A stretch of DNA of 64,000 nucleotides from Flavobacterium sp. 270 (GCF_004368785.1 NZ_SODM01000002.1:682001-746000), one strand, 5' to 3'; numbered from the stretch's first letter, positions 27,263 to 35,937 are shown. Translations and numbers: made by a program. Notes: a model not told the origin generated them from the letters alone.

Positions 27263-28315
27263 ATGCCTTCATTCTTAAAACTTATAATTAAAGAGGTAAA
27301 ACGAGAAACAAAAGATGCTGTTTCTGTGCTTTTTAATGTTCCTGAAGAACTAAAACCTGACTATAAATTTATTGCAGGACAATATATTAATTTAAAATTA
27401 ACTCTTGATAACCAAGAAATTAGACGCGCATATTCTATTTGTTCTGCACCAGAAAGTGGTGAATTACGAATTGCTGTAAAAGCGGTAAAAAATGGTTTGT
27501 TTTCTCAATTTGCCAATACTACTCTAAAAGCAGGCGATGTTCTTGAAGTAGGTCATCCTGAAGGAAAATTTACTTTTGAGCCAGAAGCAGAAAGACAAAA
27601 AAATTATGCTGCTTTTGCTGCAGGAAGTGGTATTACTCCTGTGCTTTCTATTATAAAATCGGTTTTGAAAAGTGAGCCAAAGAGTTCATTTGTATTGGTT
27701 TACGGTAACAGAACTCCCGAAGAAACTATTTTTCACCAAGAATTACACGATTTACAATTACAATATGTGGGACGTTTTTTCGTGCATTATGTATTTAGTC
27801 AGGCTAAAGCTGAAAATGCATTGTTTGGAAGAATCGAGAAATCTACGGTAAATTTTGTATTGAATAACAAACATAAGGAACTTCAGTTTGATAAATTTTT
27901 CTTGTGCGGGCCAGAAGAAATGATCAATACGGTTTCTGGAATTTTGAAAGAGAAAAATGTAAAAGAATCAGCAATTAAGTTTGAACTTTTTACTTCTTCT
28001 ACAGAAGAACATGAAATTAAAGCTTCTTTAGAAGGACATACAAAAATTACTGTTTTGGTTGATGATGAAGAAGTTACTTTTGAAATGTCTCAAAAACAAA
28101 CCATTCTGGATGCAGCATTAAAAAAAGGAATTGATGCACCATATTCTTGCCAAGGTGGTATTTGCAGCAGTTGTTTGGCACGTATTACAACGGGAACTGC
28201 AGAAATGACTAAAAACTCAATTCTAACAGATAGAGAAATTGCTTCTGGTTTAGTTTTAACCTGTCAGGCACATCCAACTTCTGAAACTATTTATGTAGAT
28301 TTTGATGATGTTTAA
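27263..28315 (+). CDS. PaaE-like flavin/2Fe-2S oxidoreductase
   Basis: 350 residues from ATG at 27263. The FAD domain has RRAYSICSAP (about 52-61). The NAD(P)H domain has AAGSGITPVLSI, VYGNRTPEETIF and FFLCGPEEMI. The C-terminal plant-type 2Fe-2S ferredoxin has CQGGICSSCLARI with a distal LTCQAHP. This is the order of PaaE-type reductases that feed electrons to oxygenases; no oxygenase is nearby, so its partner is unknown. The frame is open upstream to TTG-like starts, but those 33 residues are basic, unlike the family, and cross the promoter. Confidence 0.88.
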   Translation: MPSFLKLIIKEVKRETKDAVSVLFNVPEELKPDYKFIAGQYINLKLTLDNQEIRRAYSICSAPESGELRIAVKAVKNGLFSQFANTTLKAGDVLEVGHPEGKFTFEPEAERQKNYAAFAAGSGITPVLSIIKSVLKSEPKSSFVLVYGNRTPEETIFHQELHDLQLQYVGRFFVHYVFSQAKAENALFGRIEKSTVNFVLNNKHKELQFDKFFLCGPEEMINTVSGILKEKNVKESAIKFELFTSSTEEHEIKASLEGHTKITVLVDDEEVTFEMSQKQTILDAALKKGIDAPYSCQGGICSSCLARITTGTAEMTKNSILTDREIASGLVLTCQAHPTSETIYVDFDDV

Positions 28316-28336
28316 TCGTTAAAATCTCCATTTTTT

Positions 28337-28382
28337 AAATTCCAAATTCCAACTTTACAATTGGGGTTTGGAATTTTTTTTT
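28337..28382 (+). terminator. Terminator after the PaaE-like gene
   Basis: Arms AAATTCCAAA (28337-28346) / TTTGGAATTT (28367-28376), with inner CCAA/TTGG pairing, followed by a run of T to 28382. The same AAATTCCAAA wording recurs in the 39-bp repeat at 28744. Confidence 0.75.
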
Positions 28383-28423
28383 CATCACATCTTTGTCAAA
28401 GTCAAAAATTGAAATTTAATTTT

Positions 28424-28738
28424 ATGTTTATGAAATCAATTCGAGAAATATTTAGAAACAACGAACCTCTTTTGGATGAACCTGAAGTTAGTGAGCTTAT
28501 TGATTACTGTAAAGAATTACAAGACGAAATTGTAGAATTTAAATTTCAGAAAACTGATAATAAAGAAATTGCAATGCTGGATATAATTAAAGAAGTTCTA
28601 AAAGGCTGCGAAGCTTTGGAAAAAGAACAAATGGAACATGAAAGATTTGGTTACGATGCTCCAGATTATAAAACGACTATTTCAAATCTTAAAAATTATA
28701 TACACGGTCGATGTCGCGATGAGAAAATAAGGTTGTGA
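28424..28738 (+). CDS. Small acidic hypothetical protein
   Basis: 104 residues starting MFMKSIREIFRNNE (a second ATG at 28430 is equally possible). Predicted mostly helical and acidic, with no signal peptide or membrane segment and no domain I recognise. A longer frame from 28361 runs through the preceding terminator, so it is not used. The gene is flanked by hairpins and by a CTTTGTCAAAG palindrome on each side, and it stands as a single-gene unit. Confidence 0.7.
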   Translation: MFMKSIREIFRNNEPLLDEPEVSELIDYCKELQDEIVEFKFQKTDNKEIAMLDIIKEVLKGCEALEKEQMEHERFGYDAPDYKTTISNLKNYIHGRCRDEKIRL

Positions 28739-28743
28739 AAGAT

Positions 28744-28855
28744 TTAAATTCCAATAAAAAAATTCCAAATTCCAATTTTGAAAATTGTTGTAAAACTTTG
28801 ACAAAGATGAATACTCTTCAAAATTGGAATTTGGAATTTTTTTATTGGAATTTAA
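28744..28855. repeat. Perfect 39-bp inverted repeat, also a bidirectional terminator
   Basis: The left arm 28744-28782 is the exact reverse complement of the right arm 28817-28855, with a 34-base loop. Arms read TTAAATTCCAATAAAAAAAT... and end AATTTTGAA. The loop holds ACTTTGACAAAGATG (28795-28809), the reverse complement of a copy at 28388-28402 on the other side of the 104-residue gene. The position between convergent genes fits termination, but the arms are far longer than needed. Confidence 0.85.
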
Positions 28856-28858
28856 TTT

Positions 28859-29908
28859 TTACAAAAGTGCCTGAATTCTTTTAAACACTTTTTTAGAAGA
28901 TATTGTTCTCATTGCATCTTCATAACCTTCTACTATTTTGTTTCCGTAAACTGAAGTTGGTAATTGTGGATATAGGTTTCGGTCTGAAATTAAAGCATTT
29001 TCTAAACTTTGATTGAAAGGTAAAAATCCCGCATACGGATGTGTTGCGCCCCAAAGCGTAACCACTTTTACGCCCAGCATAGCTGCAATATGTGCGTTTC
29101 CAGAATCCATAGAAAGCATCACATCGAGATTGCTGATTAGTTTTAATTCCTGCTGAAATTTAATTTTTCCCGCGACATTTATCACATTTTTAAAAGGTTC
29201 AGAAAGTGAATCCAAAATTTCGATTTCTTTCTTTCCGCCTCCAAAAAGTAAAATAGTATAATCTTTATTTTCGGCTAGTTTTGCAATAACTTCCTGCATT
29301 AAATCTAAAGGATAAACTTTAGAATCGTATTGTGCGAAAGGTGCAATTCCGATTAAATTTTGATAATTTTCTCCAATTAAATCGGTAATTTCTGCACTTA
29401 AAACTGCTTTTTTAGGAAACTCTGGATTGGATAAATTTATACGAAAACCAAGTTCTTCAAAGACTTTTGCGTGTCTTGCAAACATTGACGGCAATTGTTC
29501 GAAAACTTTATTTTCTGCCCTTGTTAATTCTTTTTTCCCTTCACGTCCTTTATCAACTGTAGCTCTTTTTTTTCCGCTTAAAGCGAAAAGTAAACTCACA
29601 ACCTTAGATCTTAATACGTTATGCAAATCTGCAAAAGCATCTATTTTGAGTTTTTTTACATCAAAATACAACCGTAAAAGTCCTAAGAAACCTTTGTGGC
29701 GTGCTTTTTCATCAAAAGCAAAAAAATCCAGATTTGGAATTCCTTCAAAAAAAGGTTTAAAAAATGGTCTCGAAATTACGGTGATTTTTACCGTTGGATA
29801 TTGTTTTACAAAAGCGCGTAAAACAGGAACCGTCATGGCGACATCTCCCATTGCGGAAAGTCTCATGACGGCTATATGTTGAATAGTCTTGGACAAGTCT
29901 GCTGCCAA
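28859..29908 (-). CDS. Glycosyltransferase family 9 (heptosyltransferase-like)
   Basis: 349 residues with the GT9 opening IAVMRLSAMGDVAMTVPVL and the C-terminal MLSMDSGNAHIAAMLGVKVVTLWGATHP (quoted in two parts: MLSMDSGNAHIAAML, VVTLWGATHP), where the S/T-D-S-G-N-H motif binds the nucleotide-sugar. It likely adds a sugar to the lipopolysaccharide core. The start is TTG, 29906-29908 or four codons on; the first ATG would cut into the conserved N-terminus. It directly follows the DUF4254 gene. Confidence 0.88.
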   Translation of the reverse strand: MAADLSKTIQHIAVMRLSAMGDVAMTVPVLRAFVKQYPTVKITVISRPFFKPFFEGIPNLDFFAFDEKARHKGFLGLLRLYFDVKKLKIDAFADLHNVLRSKVVSLLFALSGKKRATVDKGREGKKELTRAENKVFEQLPSMFARHAKVFEELGFRINLSNPEFPKKAVLSAEITDLIGENYQNLIGIAPFAQYDSKVYPLDLMQEVIAKLAENKDYTILLFGGGKKEIEILDSLSEPFKNVINVAGKIKFQQELKLISNLDVMLSMDSGNAHIAAMLGVKVVTLWGATHPYAGFLPFNQSLENALISDRNLYPQLPTSVYGNKIVEGYEDAMRTISSKKVFKRIQALL

Positions 29909-30514
29909 CTATTTTTTATTTTGGTATAAAACTGGATTTAATTCGTCGTCGTTGTACATTTTCATCTGCTTGTACACTTTCATGAATTTATCGCCATTTT
30001 CGATATCTGTAAGCAATTCTTCGATCGCTGTAGATAAATCAGTTCTTTGCTCTAAAAGAACATTTAATTTTTCCTGACATTTGTCTCTATGCTCTTGCGA
30101 AGCCTCAGCACGAGTAGCTTCTTCCTGCATGTGATAAATTTTTAATGCTAAAATAGACAATCTGTCAAATGCCCAAGCAGGACTTTCTGAGTTGATTTTT
30201 GCACCGTCTTTTACTTTTACATCGCTGTACTTTTGTAAAAAGTAGCCATCAATGTATTCCACCATGTCTGTACGCTCTTGGTTTGAAGCATCGATTCTTC
30301 TTTTTAAAGTTAAAGCTGCAACAGGATCAATCTGCGGATCACGAATGATATCTTCAAAATGCCATTGTACTGTATCAATCCAATTTTTTAAATACAATAA
30401 ATGTTCAAATTTATCTTTTGGAAAAGGATTGTTTATAGGTTGGTCAACATTATCAAACTGATGATAATCTTTTATACTTTGTTCGAAAACCGAATATGCT
30501 AATTTTGAAAACAT
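29909..30514 (-). CDS. DUF4254 family protein
   Basis: 201 residues from ATG at 30512-30514 (MFSKLAYSVFEQSIKDYHQF). All-helical, with conserved polar stretches WHFEDIIRDPQ and LTLKRRIDASNQERTDMVEY typical of DUF4254, whose function is unknown. It is coupled to a GT9 gene, as I recall in other Bacteroidota, which suggests a cell-surface glycan role. A GTG start at 30535 is rejected because it overlaps the TATCTTTG promoter element. Confidence 0.85.
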   Translation of the reverse strand: MFSKLAYSVFEQSIKDYHQFDNVDQPINNPFPKDKFEHLLYLKNWIDTVQWHFEDIIRDPQIDPVAALTLKRRIDASNQERTDMVEYIDGYFLQKYSDVKVKDGAKINSESPAWAFDRLSILALKIYHMQEEATRAEASQEHRDKCQEKLNVLLEQRTDLSTAIEELLTDIENGDKFMKVYKQMKMYNDDELNPVLYQNKK

Positions 30515-30534
30515 GTCTATCTTTTTTATAGACA

Positions 30535-30542
30535 CAAAGATA
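30535..30542 (-). promoter_or_regulatory. Promoter -7 element of DUF4254-GT9
   Basis: TATCTTTG on the minus strand, 20 bases before the chosen ATG. Confidence 0.6.
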
Positions 30543-30627
30543 CTTTTTATACTTTTATAGTCCGAAGAAAACCTTTAATTTTTCATTATTAGTAAAGTTT
30601 TCTTCATAATAACTCAAAATAATCATT

Positions 30628-31281
30628 ATGCAAATTCATTATATCTCTGAAAATAACAGTGTATTAAACCATTTTTTAGGTCAAATTCGAAATATAAATG
30701 TTCAAAACGACAGTATGCGTTTTCGAAAAAATATAGAACGAATCGGCGAAATTATGGCGTATGAATTGAGTAAAACTCTGCCTTACAAAAATGTTGATAT
30801 TCAAACACCGCTTGGCATTAAAAAAACAACAGAAATTGCATCTGATATTGTTTTATGTCCAATTTTAAGAGCCGGATTACCGCTTCATAATGGCTTTTTA
30901 AATTATTTTGATTATGCCGAAAACAGTTTTGTTTCGGCTTGCAGATTTCATCCTAATAATGATGATTATTTTGAAATCCGCGTTGAATATCAAGCAATTT
31001 CAGACCTCAACAATAAAACAGTTTTACTGCTTGATCCAATGCTGGCAACTGGACAATCAATTGTAGCTGTACACGAAAAATTAATGCAGAATGCCTCTCC
31101 AGCTGAATTTCATATCGTAGTCGTTATCGCTGCGCCGGAAGGAGTTGCCTTTCTGGAAAAAAACCTTCCTGACAACTGCCATTTATGGGTTGCAGCTTTG
31201 GACGAGAAGTTAAACGAGAAAAATTATATTGTTCCGGGACTTGGCGACGCCGGCGATCTTGCTTACGGAAGTAAATTATAA
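30628..31281 (+). CDS. upp: Uracil phosphoribosyltransferase
   Basis: 217 residues. The PRPP loop is VLLLDPMLATGQSI (about 132-145), followed by VVIAAPEGVAFL, and the uracil-binding end is YIVPGLGDAGDLAYG. It salvages uracil to UMP. Length is normal. Its last codons overlap the last codons of the convergent membrane protein by 6 bases, with no terminator between. Confidence 0.95.
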   Translation: MQIHYISENNSVLNHFLGQIRNINVQNDSMRFRKNIERIGEIMAYELSKTLPYKNVDIQTPLGIKKTTEIASDIVLCPILRAGLPLHNGFLNYFDYAENSFVSACRFHPNNDDYFEIRVEYQAISDLNNKTVLLLDPMLATGQSIVAVHEKLMQNASPAEFHIVVVIAAPEGVAFLEKNLPDNCHLWVAALDEKLNEKNYIVPGLGDAGDLAYGSKL

Positions 31282-32205
31282 CTGGGAGAAAAAAGTAAAT
31301 AAACTACATAAAATAAGCACGTAAAAAACAATTTCGTTATTTAGTTTTTGCTGTACATATTCTACATGACTTGCTGCCATCATAGACAATGGCGCAATAC
31401 TAAACAACAGTAAATCATTGCTTTTGTTTGGAGAAACGATGTAAACTAAAACAGCAATAAAAAAGCACGCTACAATTTTTTTATACGAACTGTGCAAAAG
31501 CTGTGGTCGGTTTGATAATGTACTTATCATAGAAACTACAAAAAATAAGGCCACTGCCGTATAGATCGAAAGTGCTCCGTTTTCGTAATTATCTTTAAAA
31601 TAATCAATTCTAAAATCTACTACAGCACGTTTCTGAATAAATTCTACAGCATCAATATGAAAAATTAGAGACACCATTAAAAAAACTATTCCAACTGCTA
31701 AAAGTGCAATAAATGGCAAAACCCAGTTTCTATAATCCCTTGAAACGTGAAAAATAATGGATATAAAAACCAAGATCAAAAACAATACAGACCAAAATTG
31801 AAATAAAGAGGCTACAAAAATCCAAAAAGAAGCATCGAATATTTTTTCTTTTGATGATTTTAGAGATTGCAATGAAATCAGTCTTCGAAGCGATAATAAA
31901 ATAAAAAATCCAGCATATATTACATTCGGATTATTAAAGATCGTTGGGAAAAATAATAGAAATAATAAGTAGAAAAATATCGCGTAACCGTTGTCTTTAC
32001 TAAGCCCATTTTTTTTGACAACAAAATTAACCATGAAAAAAGATGCCAAAATAAAGCACAATAAACTTACTTTCTGAAATAACAAAAATGAGGAATGAAC
32101 CCAAGAAGCATCTCGAATTTGGAACAGAAAAAAGAAAACCAGTATTAAAATTACAACCAATGAATAATTTAATGGCGTAGATTTTTTAAAAACACTTGTT
32201 ATCAT
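31276..32205 (-). CDS. Multi-pass membrane protein (DUF6427-like)
   Basis: 309 residues with about nine or ten hydrophobic segments and few charged residues, opening MITSVFKKSTPLNYSLVVIL. I recall this as a Flavobacteriia-specific family (DUF6427) found beside upp and purD. The WVHSSFLLFQ and QFWSVLFL stretches are typical of small polytopic proteins; there is no transporter signature. Function unknown. Confidence 0.72.
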   Translation of the reverse strand: MITSVFKKSTPLNYSLVVILILVFFFLFQIRDASWVHSSFLLFQKVSLLCFILASFFMVNFVVKKNGLSKDNGYAIFFYLLFLLFFPTIFNNPNVIYAGFFILLSLRRLISLQSLKSSKEKIFDASFWIFVASLFQFWSVLFLILVFISIIFHVSRDYRNWVLPFIALLAVGIVFLMVSLIFHIDAVEFIQKRAVVDFRIDYFKDNYENGALSIYTAVALFFVVSMISTLSNRPQLLHSSYKKIVACFFIAVLVYIVSPNKSNDLLLFSIAPLSMMAASHVEYVQQKLNNEIVFYVLILCSLFTFFSQL

Positions 32206-32347
32206 AAGGATATTTTATACTTTTGTGATTGTAAATATAATACTTGTTTAAAAGGAAAATCCCAACAAGTTGAAAAAAAGATTCTATAAATTGAATTTTA
32301 ACTTCAATGCGTTACAAAACAATAAATAACATATAATTTTATAAATT

Positions 32348-32578
32348 ATGACAGCTTTTTTTGAAGGAATACAATACTTATTCGTTAACATTTTATTCGC
32401 TCCTCTTGATTTTTTACGTCATTTAGAACGTAGTACTTGGTTTGGTGCTAACACTATCAACTGGATTTTTATGATTATTTGTGCAAGCGCAATCATTTAT
32501 TGGATTAAACAATTACGCATTTTTGATGATGCCGGAACAGAAAACCAAGATACTACTGCTCACTCTTTCTTAAAGTAA
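32348..32578 (+). CDS. Small single-helix membrane protein (DUF6341-like)
   Basis: 76 residues, with one clear membrane segment at about 39-58 (WIFMIICASAIIYWIKQL) after an aromatic amphipathic part. It ends in an acidic polar tail. I recall it as a conserved small protein of Flavobacteriia next to purD. A TACTTTTG element (32218-32225) lies 122 bases upstream and may be its promoter. Its stop codon overlaps the end of purD by 9 bases on the opposite strand. Confidence 0.72.
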   Translation: MTAFFEGIQYLFVNILFAPLDFLRHLERSTWFGANTINWIFMIICASAIIYWIKQLRIFDDAGTENQDTTAHSFLK

Positions 32579-33844
32579 GTCGAAGCCAATATCTTTTCTA
32601 AAATACATCTTATCAAAATTTAGTTTATCTATATTTTGGTAAGATTTTTTTATGGCCTGTTGGAAATCGTCTCCGTAAGACGTTACTGTTAATACACGTC
32701 CTCCGTTACTTAGAACTTTTCCGTCTTCTAATTTTGTTCCCGCGTGAAAAACGATAGAATCTGTAATTGTTTCTAAACCAGTAATTGTTTTTCCTTTTTC
32801 AAAATCTTCTGGATATCCGCCAGAAACCACCATAATTGTTGTTGCGCTTCTTGGATCAACTTCTAAATTGAAGTCTCCTAATTTCTCGTCTGCAACAGAC
32901 AAAAACAATTCAACCAAATCAGATTTTAATCTTGGTACCACAACTTCAGTTTCAGGATCACCCATTCTTACGTTGTATTCAATAACGATTGGCTCATTTT
33001 TTACATTGATCAAACCGATAAATACAAATCCTTTATATTCGATTCCGTCTTTTTGGAAACCTTCGATTGTTGGTTTTACAATACGTGTTTCAATTTTTTC
33101 CATTAAAACCGCATCAACATAAGGAACTGGAGAAACAGCTCCCATTCCGCCTGTATTTAATCCTGTATCACCTTCTCCAATACGTTTGTAATCTTTTGCT
33201 GTTGGAAGAATTTTATAGCTTTTCCCGTCTGTAAGAACAAAACAGCTCAATTCAATTCCATCCAAAAATTCTTCGATTACCACTTTAGAACTTGCAGTTC
33301 CAAATTTGGCATGAACCAGCATATTTCTTAATTCTGTTTTCGCTTCTTCAAGATCCTGAATAATCAAAACACCTTTTCCTGCTGCCAAACCATCTGCTTT
33401 TAAAACATACGGAGGTTGTAATGTTTCCAGAAACTCACATCCTTTTTCTACTGTTTCAGCAGTAAAACTGTCATAAGCTGCAGTTGGAATGTTATGTTTC
33501 ATCAAGAATTCTTTTGCAAATTCTTTACTTCCTTCTAATTGTGCACCTAATTTTGATGGTCCAATTACTGGGATATTTTTTAGACTTTCGTCGTTTTTAA
33601 AATAATCGTAAATCCCTTTTACCAATGGATCTTCTGGTCCAACCACTACTAAACTTATATTTTCTTTAAGCACAAGTGCTTTTACTGCTTCAAAATCGGT
33701 TGGAGAAATTGCTACATTTTCGGCAATTGCAGCCGTTCCCGCATTTCCTGGTGCAACAAAAAGTTTTTCGCAAAGCGGACTCTGAATCATTTTCCATGCA
33801 AATGCATGCTCTCTTCCGCCTGATCCCAATAATAAAATTGTCAT
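32570..33844 (-). CDS. purD: Phosphoribosylamine--glycine ligase
   Basis: 424 residues in the usual GARS layout: N-domain MTILLLGSGGREHAFAWKM, ATP-grasp LKADGLAAGKGVLI (about 148-161), NTGGMGAVSPVP, and YNVRMGDPETEVVVPRL (about 290-306). It makes GAR from phosphoribosylamine, glycine and ATP in purine synthesis. It is alone on the strand with its own promoter and shares 9 bases with the convergent small membrane protein. Confidence 0.97.
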   Translation of the reverse strand: MTILLLGSGGREHAFAWKMIQSPLCEKLFVAPGNAGTAAIAENVAISPTDFEAVKALVLKENISLVVVGPEDPLVKGIYDYFKNDESLKNIPVIGPSKLGAQLEGSKEFAKEFLMKHNIPTAAYDSFTAETVEKGCEFLETLQPPYVLKADGLAAGKGVLIIQDLEEAKTELRNMLVHAKFGTASSKVVIEEFLDGIELSCFVLTDGKSYKILPTAKDYKRIGEGDTGLNTGGMGAVSPVPYVDAVLMEKIETRIVKPTIEGFQKDGIEYKGFVFIGLINVKNEPIVIEYNVRMGDPETEVVVPRLKSDLVELFLSVADEKLGDFNLEVDPRSATTIMVVSGGYPEDFEKGKTITGLETITDSIVFHAGTKLEDGKVLSNGGRVLTVTSYGDDFQQAIKKSYQNIDKLNFDKMYFRKDIGFDLL

Positions 33845-33869
33845 GTGTTGTTGTATTTTAGTTGTGGTG

Positions 33870-33877
33870 CAAAAATA
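33870..33877 (-). promoter_or_regulatory. purD promoter, -7 element
   Basis: TATTTTTG on the minus strand, 25 bases before the purD ATG, in the divergent gap with the CapK-like gene. Confidence 0.6.
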
Positions 33878-33951
33878 ATTGCTTTTACACGTAAAAAATA
33901 ATTAAATCTTAAAAAGTTAACTTTTAATCCCTAATAATGGTTGCTAAATAT

Positions 33952-33959
33952 TATTTTTG
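33952..33959 (+). promoter_or_regulatory. Promoter -7 element of the capK-like gene
   Basis: TATTTTTG, 17 bases before the ATG at 33977. It falls inside an apparent 12-codon extension that begins at TTG 33941. Confidence 0.55.
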
Positions 33960-33976
33960 AGGAAATTAGTCCTTCG

Positions 33977-35287
33977 ATGTTTAAAATTTTTGACTTAGCG
34001 CTACAACTAAATGGTTATCCTCTAAAGAAAGCCAAATTAAAATTGCAAACAATAATTGCTGTTCCAAATGAAAATTTTGATGATTTTAATGAACAGCGAA
34101 AAAAAGAAATTGTCAATTTTCATTTAAATAATAATGCGTTTTACAAAGAATTAGCACATATAGATTCCTATCAAAATTGGTCCGATTTACCTGTTTTAAG
34201 TAAAAGGCATTTGCAAAGACCTTTATCCGAAAGGCTTTCAAATGGGTTTTCTTTAAAAAATATTTATACAAATAAAACCTCCGGTTCTAGTGGTGATCCA
34301 ATGGTTTTTGCACGGGACAAATTTTCACATGCACTTACATGGGCAGATATTACTCGACGTTTTTTATGGTATAAAATTGATTTTAACCATTCCTATCAAG
34401 GTAGATTTTACGGTATGCCTTTAAATTTTTTAGACAATAAAAAAATCCGGATAAAAGATTTTTTTAGCCGTAGATATCGTTTTACAATATTTGATTTGTC
34501 GGATAAAGCATTAGAAAAAATATTATCAAAATTTCAAAAAAATAAATTTGATTATATAAATGGCTATACCACTAATGTCGTTTTGATGGCAAAGTATTTA
34601 CAGAAAAACAACAAGGTACTTGTCGACATCTGTCCTTCATTAAAAGCCTGCGTTGTTACGTCTGAAATGCTTTTCGAAGAAGATAGAATACTATTAGAAA
34701 AACAGTTGGGCGTTCCTATAGTTAATGAATATGGATCAGCAGAATTAGGCGTTATTGCTTTTGAAAATTCTGATGGAGAATGGCAAATCAATACTGAAAC
34801 ATTATTTGTTGAAATATTAGACGAAAAGAATCAACCTGTGCCTTACGGAAAAGAAGGGCGTATTATTATAACAAGTTTATACAACAAAGCAAATCCTTTT
34901 ATAAGATATGAGGTTGGTGATTATGGTATTTTGGATGAAAAAAGTACACCAAATAAACCTATTCTAAAAAAATTAATTGGGAGAACCAGCGATATTGCTA
35001 TTCTGCCAAGTGGCAAAAAATCACCGGGAATGACTTTTTATTCTATTACCAAAAAAATCTTTGGAGATGATGGAAATGTCAAAGAATTTATAATAAAACA
35101 AGTCGAAACGGACGTTTTTGAAATAGAATACACTAGTGAAACCACCCTTAATACCTTTGAAATCACAAAAATTGAAAAGATATTTGAAACATATTTAGAG
35201 CCTAATTTAAAGTACATTTTCATTCGAAAAGAAAAACTCGAAAGAGGCAAAAGTGGAAAACTAAAGCAATTTAAATCATATTTATAA
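33977..35287 (+). CDS. CapK/phenylacetate-CoA ligase-like adenylate-forming enzyme
   Basis: 436 residues from ATG at 33977 (MFKIFDLALQLNGYPLKKAK). The adenylation motifs are TSGSSGDPMVFARD (about 108-121), NEYGSAELGVIAFE (about 250-263) and the hinge-like IRYEVGDYG. CapK-type proteins are found in capsule and polysaccharide clusters and probably attach acyl or amino-acid groups to sugars. It opens the polysaccharide locus but is on the opposite strand from most of it, so coregulation is not certain. Confidence 0.84.
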   Translation: MFKIFDLALQLNGYPLKKAKLKLQTIIAVPNENFDDFNEQRKKEIVNFHLNNNAFYKELAHIDSYQNWSDLPVLSKRHLQRPLSERLSNGFSLKNIYTNKTSGSSGDPMVFARDKFSHALTWADITRRFLWYKIDFNHSYQGRFYGMPLNFLDNKKIRIKDFFSRRYRFTIFDLSDKALEKILSKFQKNKFDYINGYTTNVVLMAKYLQKNNKVLVDICPSLKACVVTSEMLFEEDRILLEKQLGVPIVNEYGSAELGVIAFENSDGEWQINTETLFVEILDEKNQPVPYGKEGRIIITSLYNKANPFIRYEVGDYGILDEKSTPNKPILKKLIGRTSDIAILPSGKKSPGMTFYSITKKIFGDDGNVKEFIIKQVETDVFEIEYTSETTLNTFEITKIEKIFETYLEPNLKYIFIRKEKLERGKSGKLKQFKSYL

Positions 35288-35301
35288 TATAAATAAAATC
35301 T

Positions 35302-35309
35302 TACATTTG
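35302..35309 (+). promoter_or_regulatory. Promoter -7 element of the ORF6N gene
   Basis: TACATTTG (TAnnTTTG), 18 bases before the ATG at 35328. Confidence 0.55.
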
Positions 35310-35327
35310 TTTTTTATTTAAAAACTT

Positions 35328-35858
35328 ATGGATCATCATTCTTTACTTTCTGAAGAAACAATTTCTAACAAAATATATTTTATTCGCGGACAAAAAGTGA
35401 TGCTGGATAGTGATTTGGCAATGCTTTATGGTGTTGAAACAAAAAGACTAAATGAACAAGTAAAAAGGAATTTATCTAGATTTCCTGAAGATTTTATGTT
35501 TCAACTTACTGAAAATGAATATATTTCTTCAAGGTCGCAAATTGCGACCTTGAAGAATGGAAGAGGTTCAAACTTAAAATATCTTCCTTATGTATTTACC
35601 GAACATGGCATACTAATGCTTTCAAGTATCTTAAAAAGCGACAAAGCCATTCAAACAAATATACAGATCATGCGAATTTTTACAAAAGTGAGACAAATGC
35701 TTTTGGATACAACTGAAATAAAAGTCGATATTCTTCAGATTCAGAAAAAATTAGAAAATCATGATAAAAATATAGAATTGGTTTTTTCTTATCTTGATGA
35801 GTTAACCGAGAAGAAAGAAAATGAAACGGATAGAGTGAAAATTGGGTATAAAAAATAA
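35328..35858 (+). CDS. ORF6N-domain (phage antirepressor-like) protein
   Basis: 176 residues. The ORF6N domain covers about 13-110: IYFIRGQKVMLDSDLAMLYG, VKRNLSRFPEDFMFQLTENE and LPYVFTEHGILMLSSILKS. A C-terminal coiled tail follows. ORF6N occurs in phage antirepressors and many chromosomal copies in Bacteroidota, with DNA binding presumed. The segment SRSQIATLKN is encoded by a perfect 33-bp palindrome, and two relatives of it follow the gene. No phage genes lie nearby, so it is a lone accessory gene inside the polysaccharide region. Confidence 0.88.
   Translation: MDHHSLLSEETISNKIYFIRGQKVMLDSDLAMLYGVETKRLNEQVKRNLSRFPEDFMFQLTENEYISSRSQIATLKNGRGSNLKYLPYVFTEHGILMLSSILKSDKAIQTNIQIMRIFTKVRQMLLDTTEIKVDILQIQKKLENHDKNIELVFSYLDELTEKKENETDRVKIGYKK
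35525..35557. repeat. 33-bp palindrome inside the ORF6N gene
   Basis: Arms TTCTTCAAGGTCGCAA (35525-35540) and TTGCGACCTTGAAGAA (35542-35557) pair perfectly around one A. It is read in frame. The core GGTCGCAA-N-TTGCGACC is one transition per arm from the two downstream palindromes. Confidence 0.9.
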
Positions 35859-35889
35859 ATTTGAGGTCACAAATTGTGACCTCAAATTT
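35857..35889. repeat. 33-bp palindrome at the end of the ORF6N gene
   Basis: Arms AAATTTGAGGTCACAA (35857-35872) and TTGTGACCTCAAATTT (35874-35889) around one A; it begins within the stop codon. Same length and one-base centre as the internal copy, core GGTCACAA-N-TTGTGACC. Confidence 0.9.
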
Positions 35890-35910
35890 TATGATAATGT
35901 AAATGTATTC

Positions 35911-35937
35911 TTTAAGGTCACAATTTGTGACCTTAAA
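35911..35937. repeat. 27-bp palindrome downstream of the ORF6N gene
   Basis: Arms TTTAAGGTCACAA (35911-35923) and TTGTGACCTTAAA (35925-35937) around one T, same core as the preceding palindrome, ending 8 bases before the convergent GT2 stop. It may serve as terminator for either gene, but has no U-tract. Confidence 0.88.

Noticed and set aside
28361..28423. 21-codon extension of the 104-residue hypothetical protein
   Set aside because: It starts in the tail of the preceding terminator and crosses the CTTTGTCAAAG palindrome.
35328..35858. ORF6N gene as evidence of a prophage
   Set aside because: No integrase, capsid, portal or lysis genes lie near; all neighbours are polysaccharide genes.
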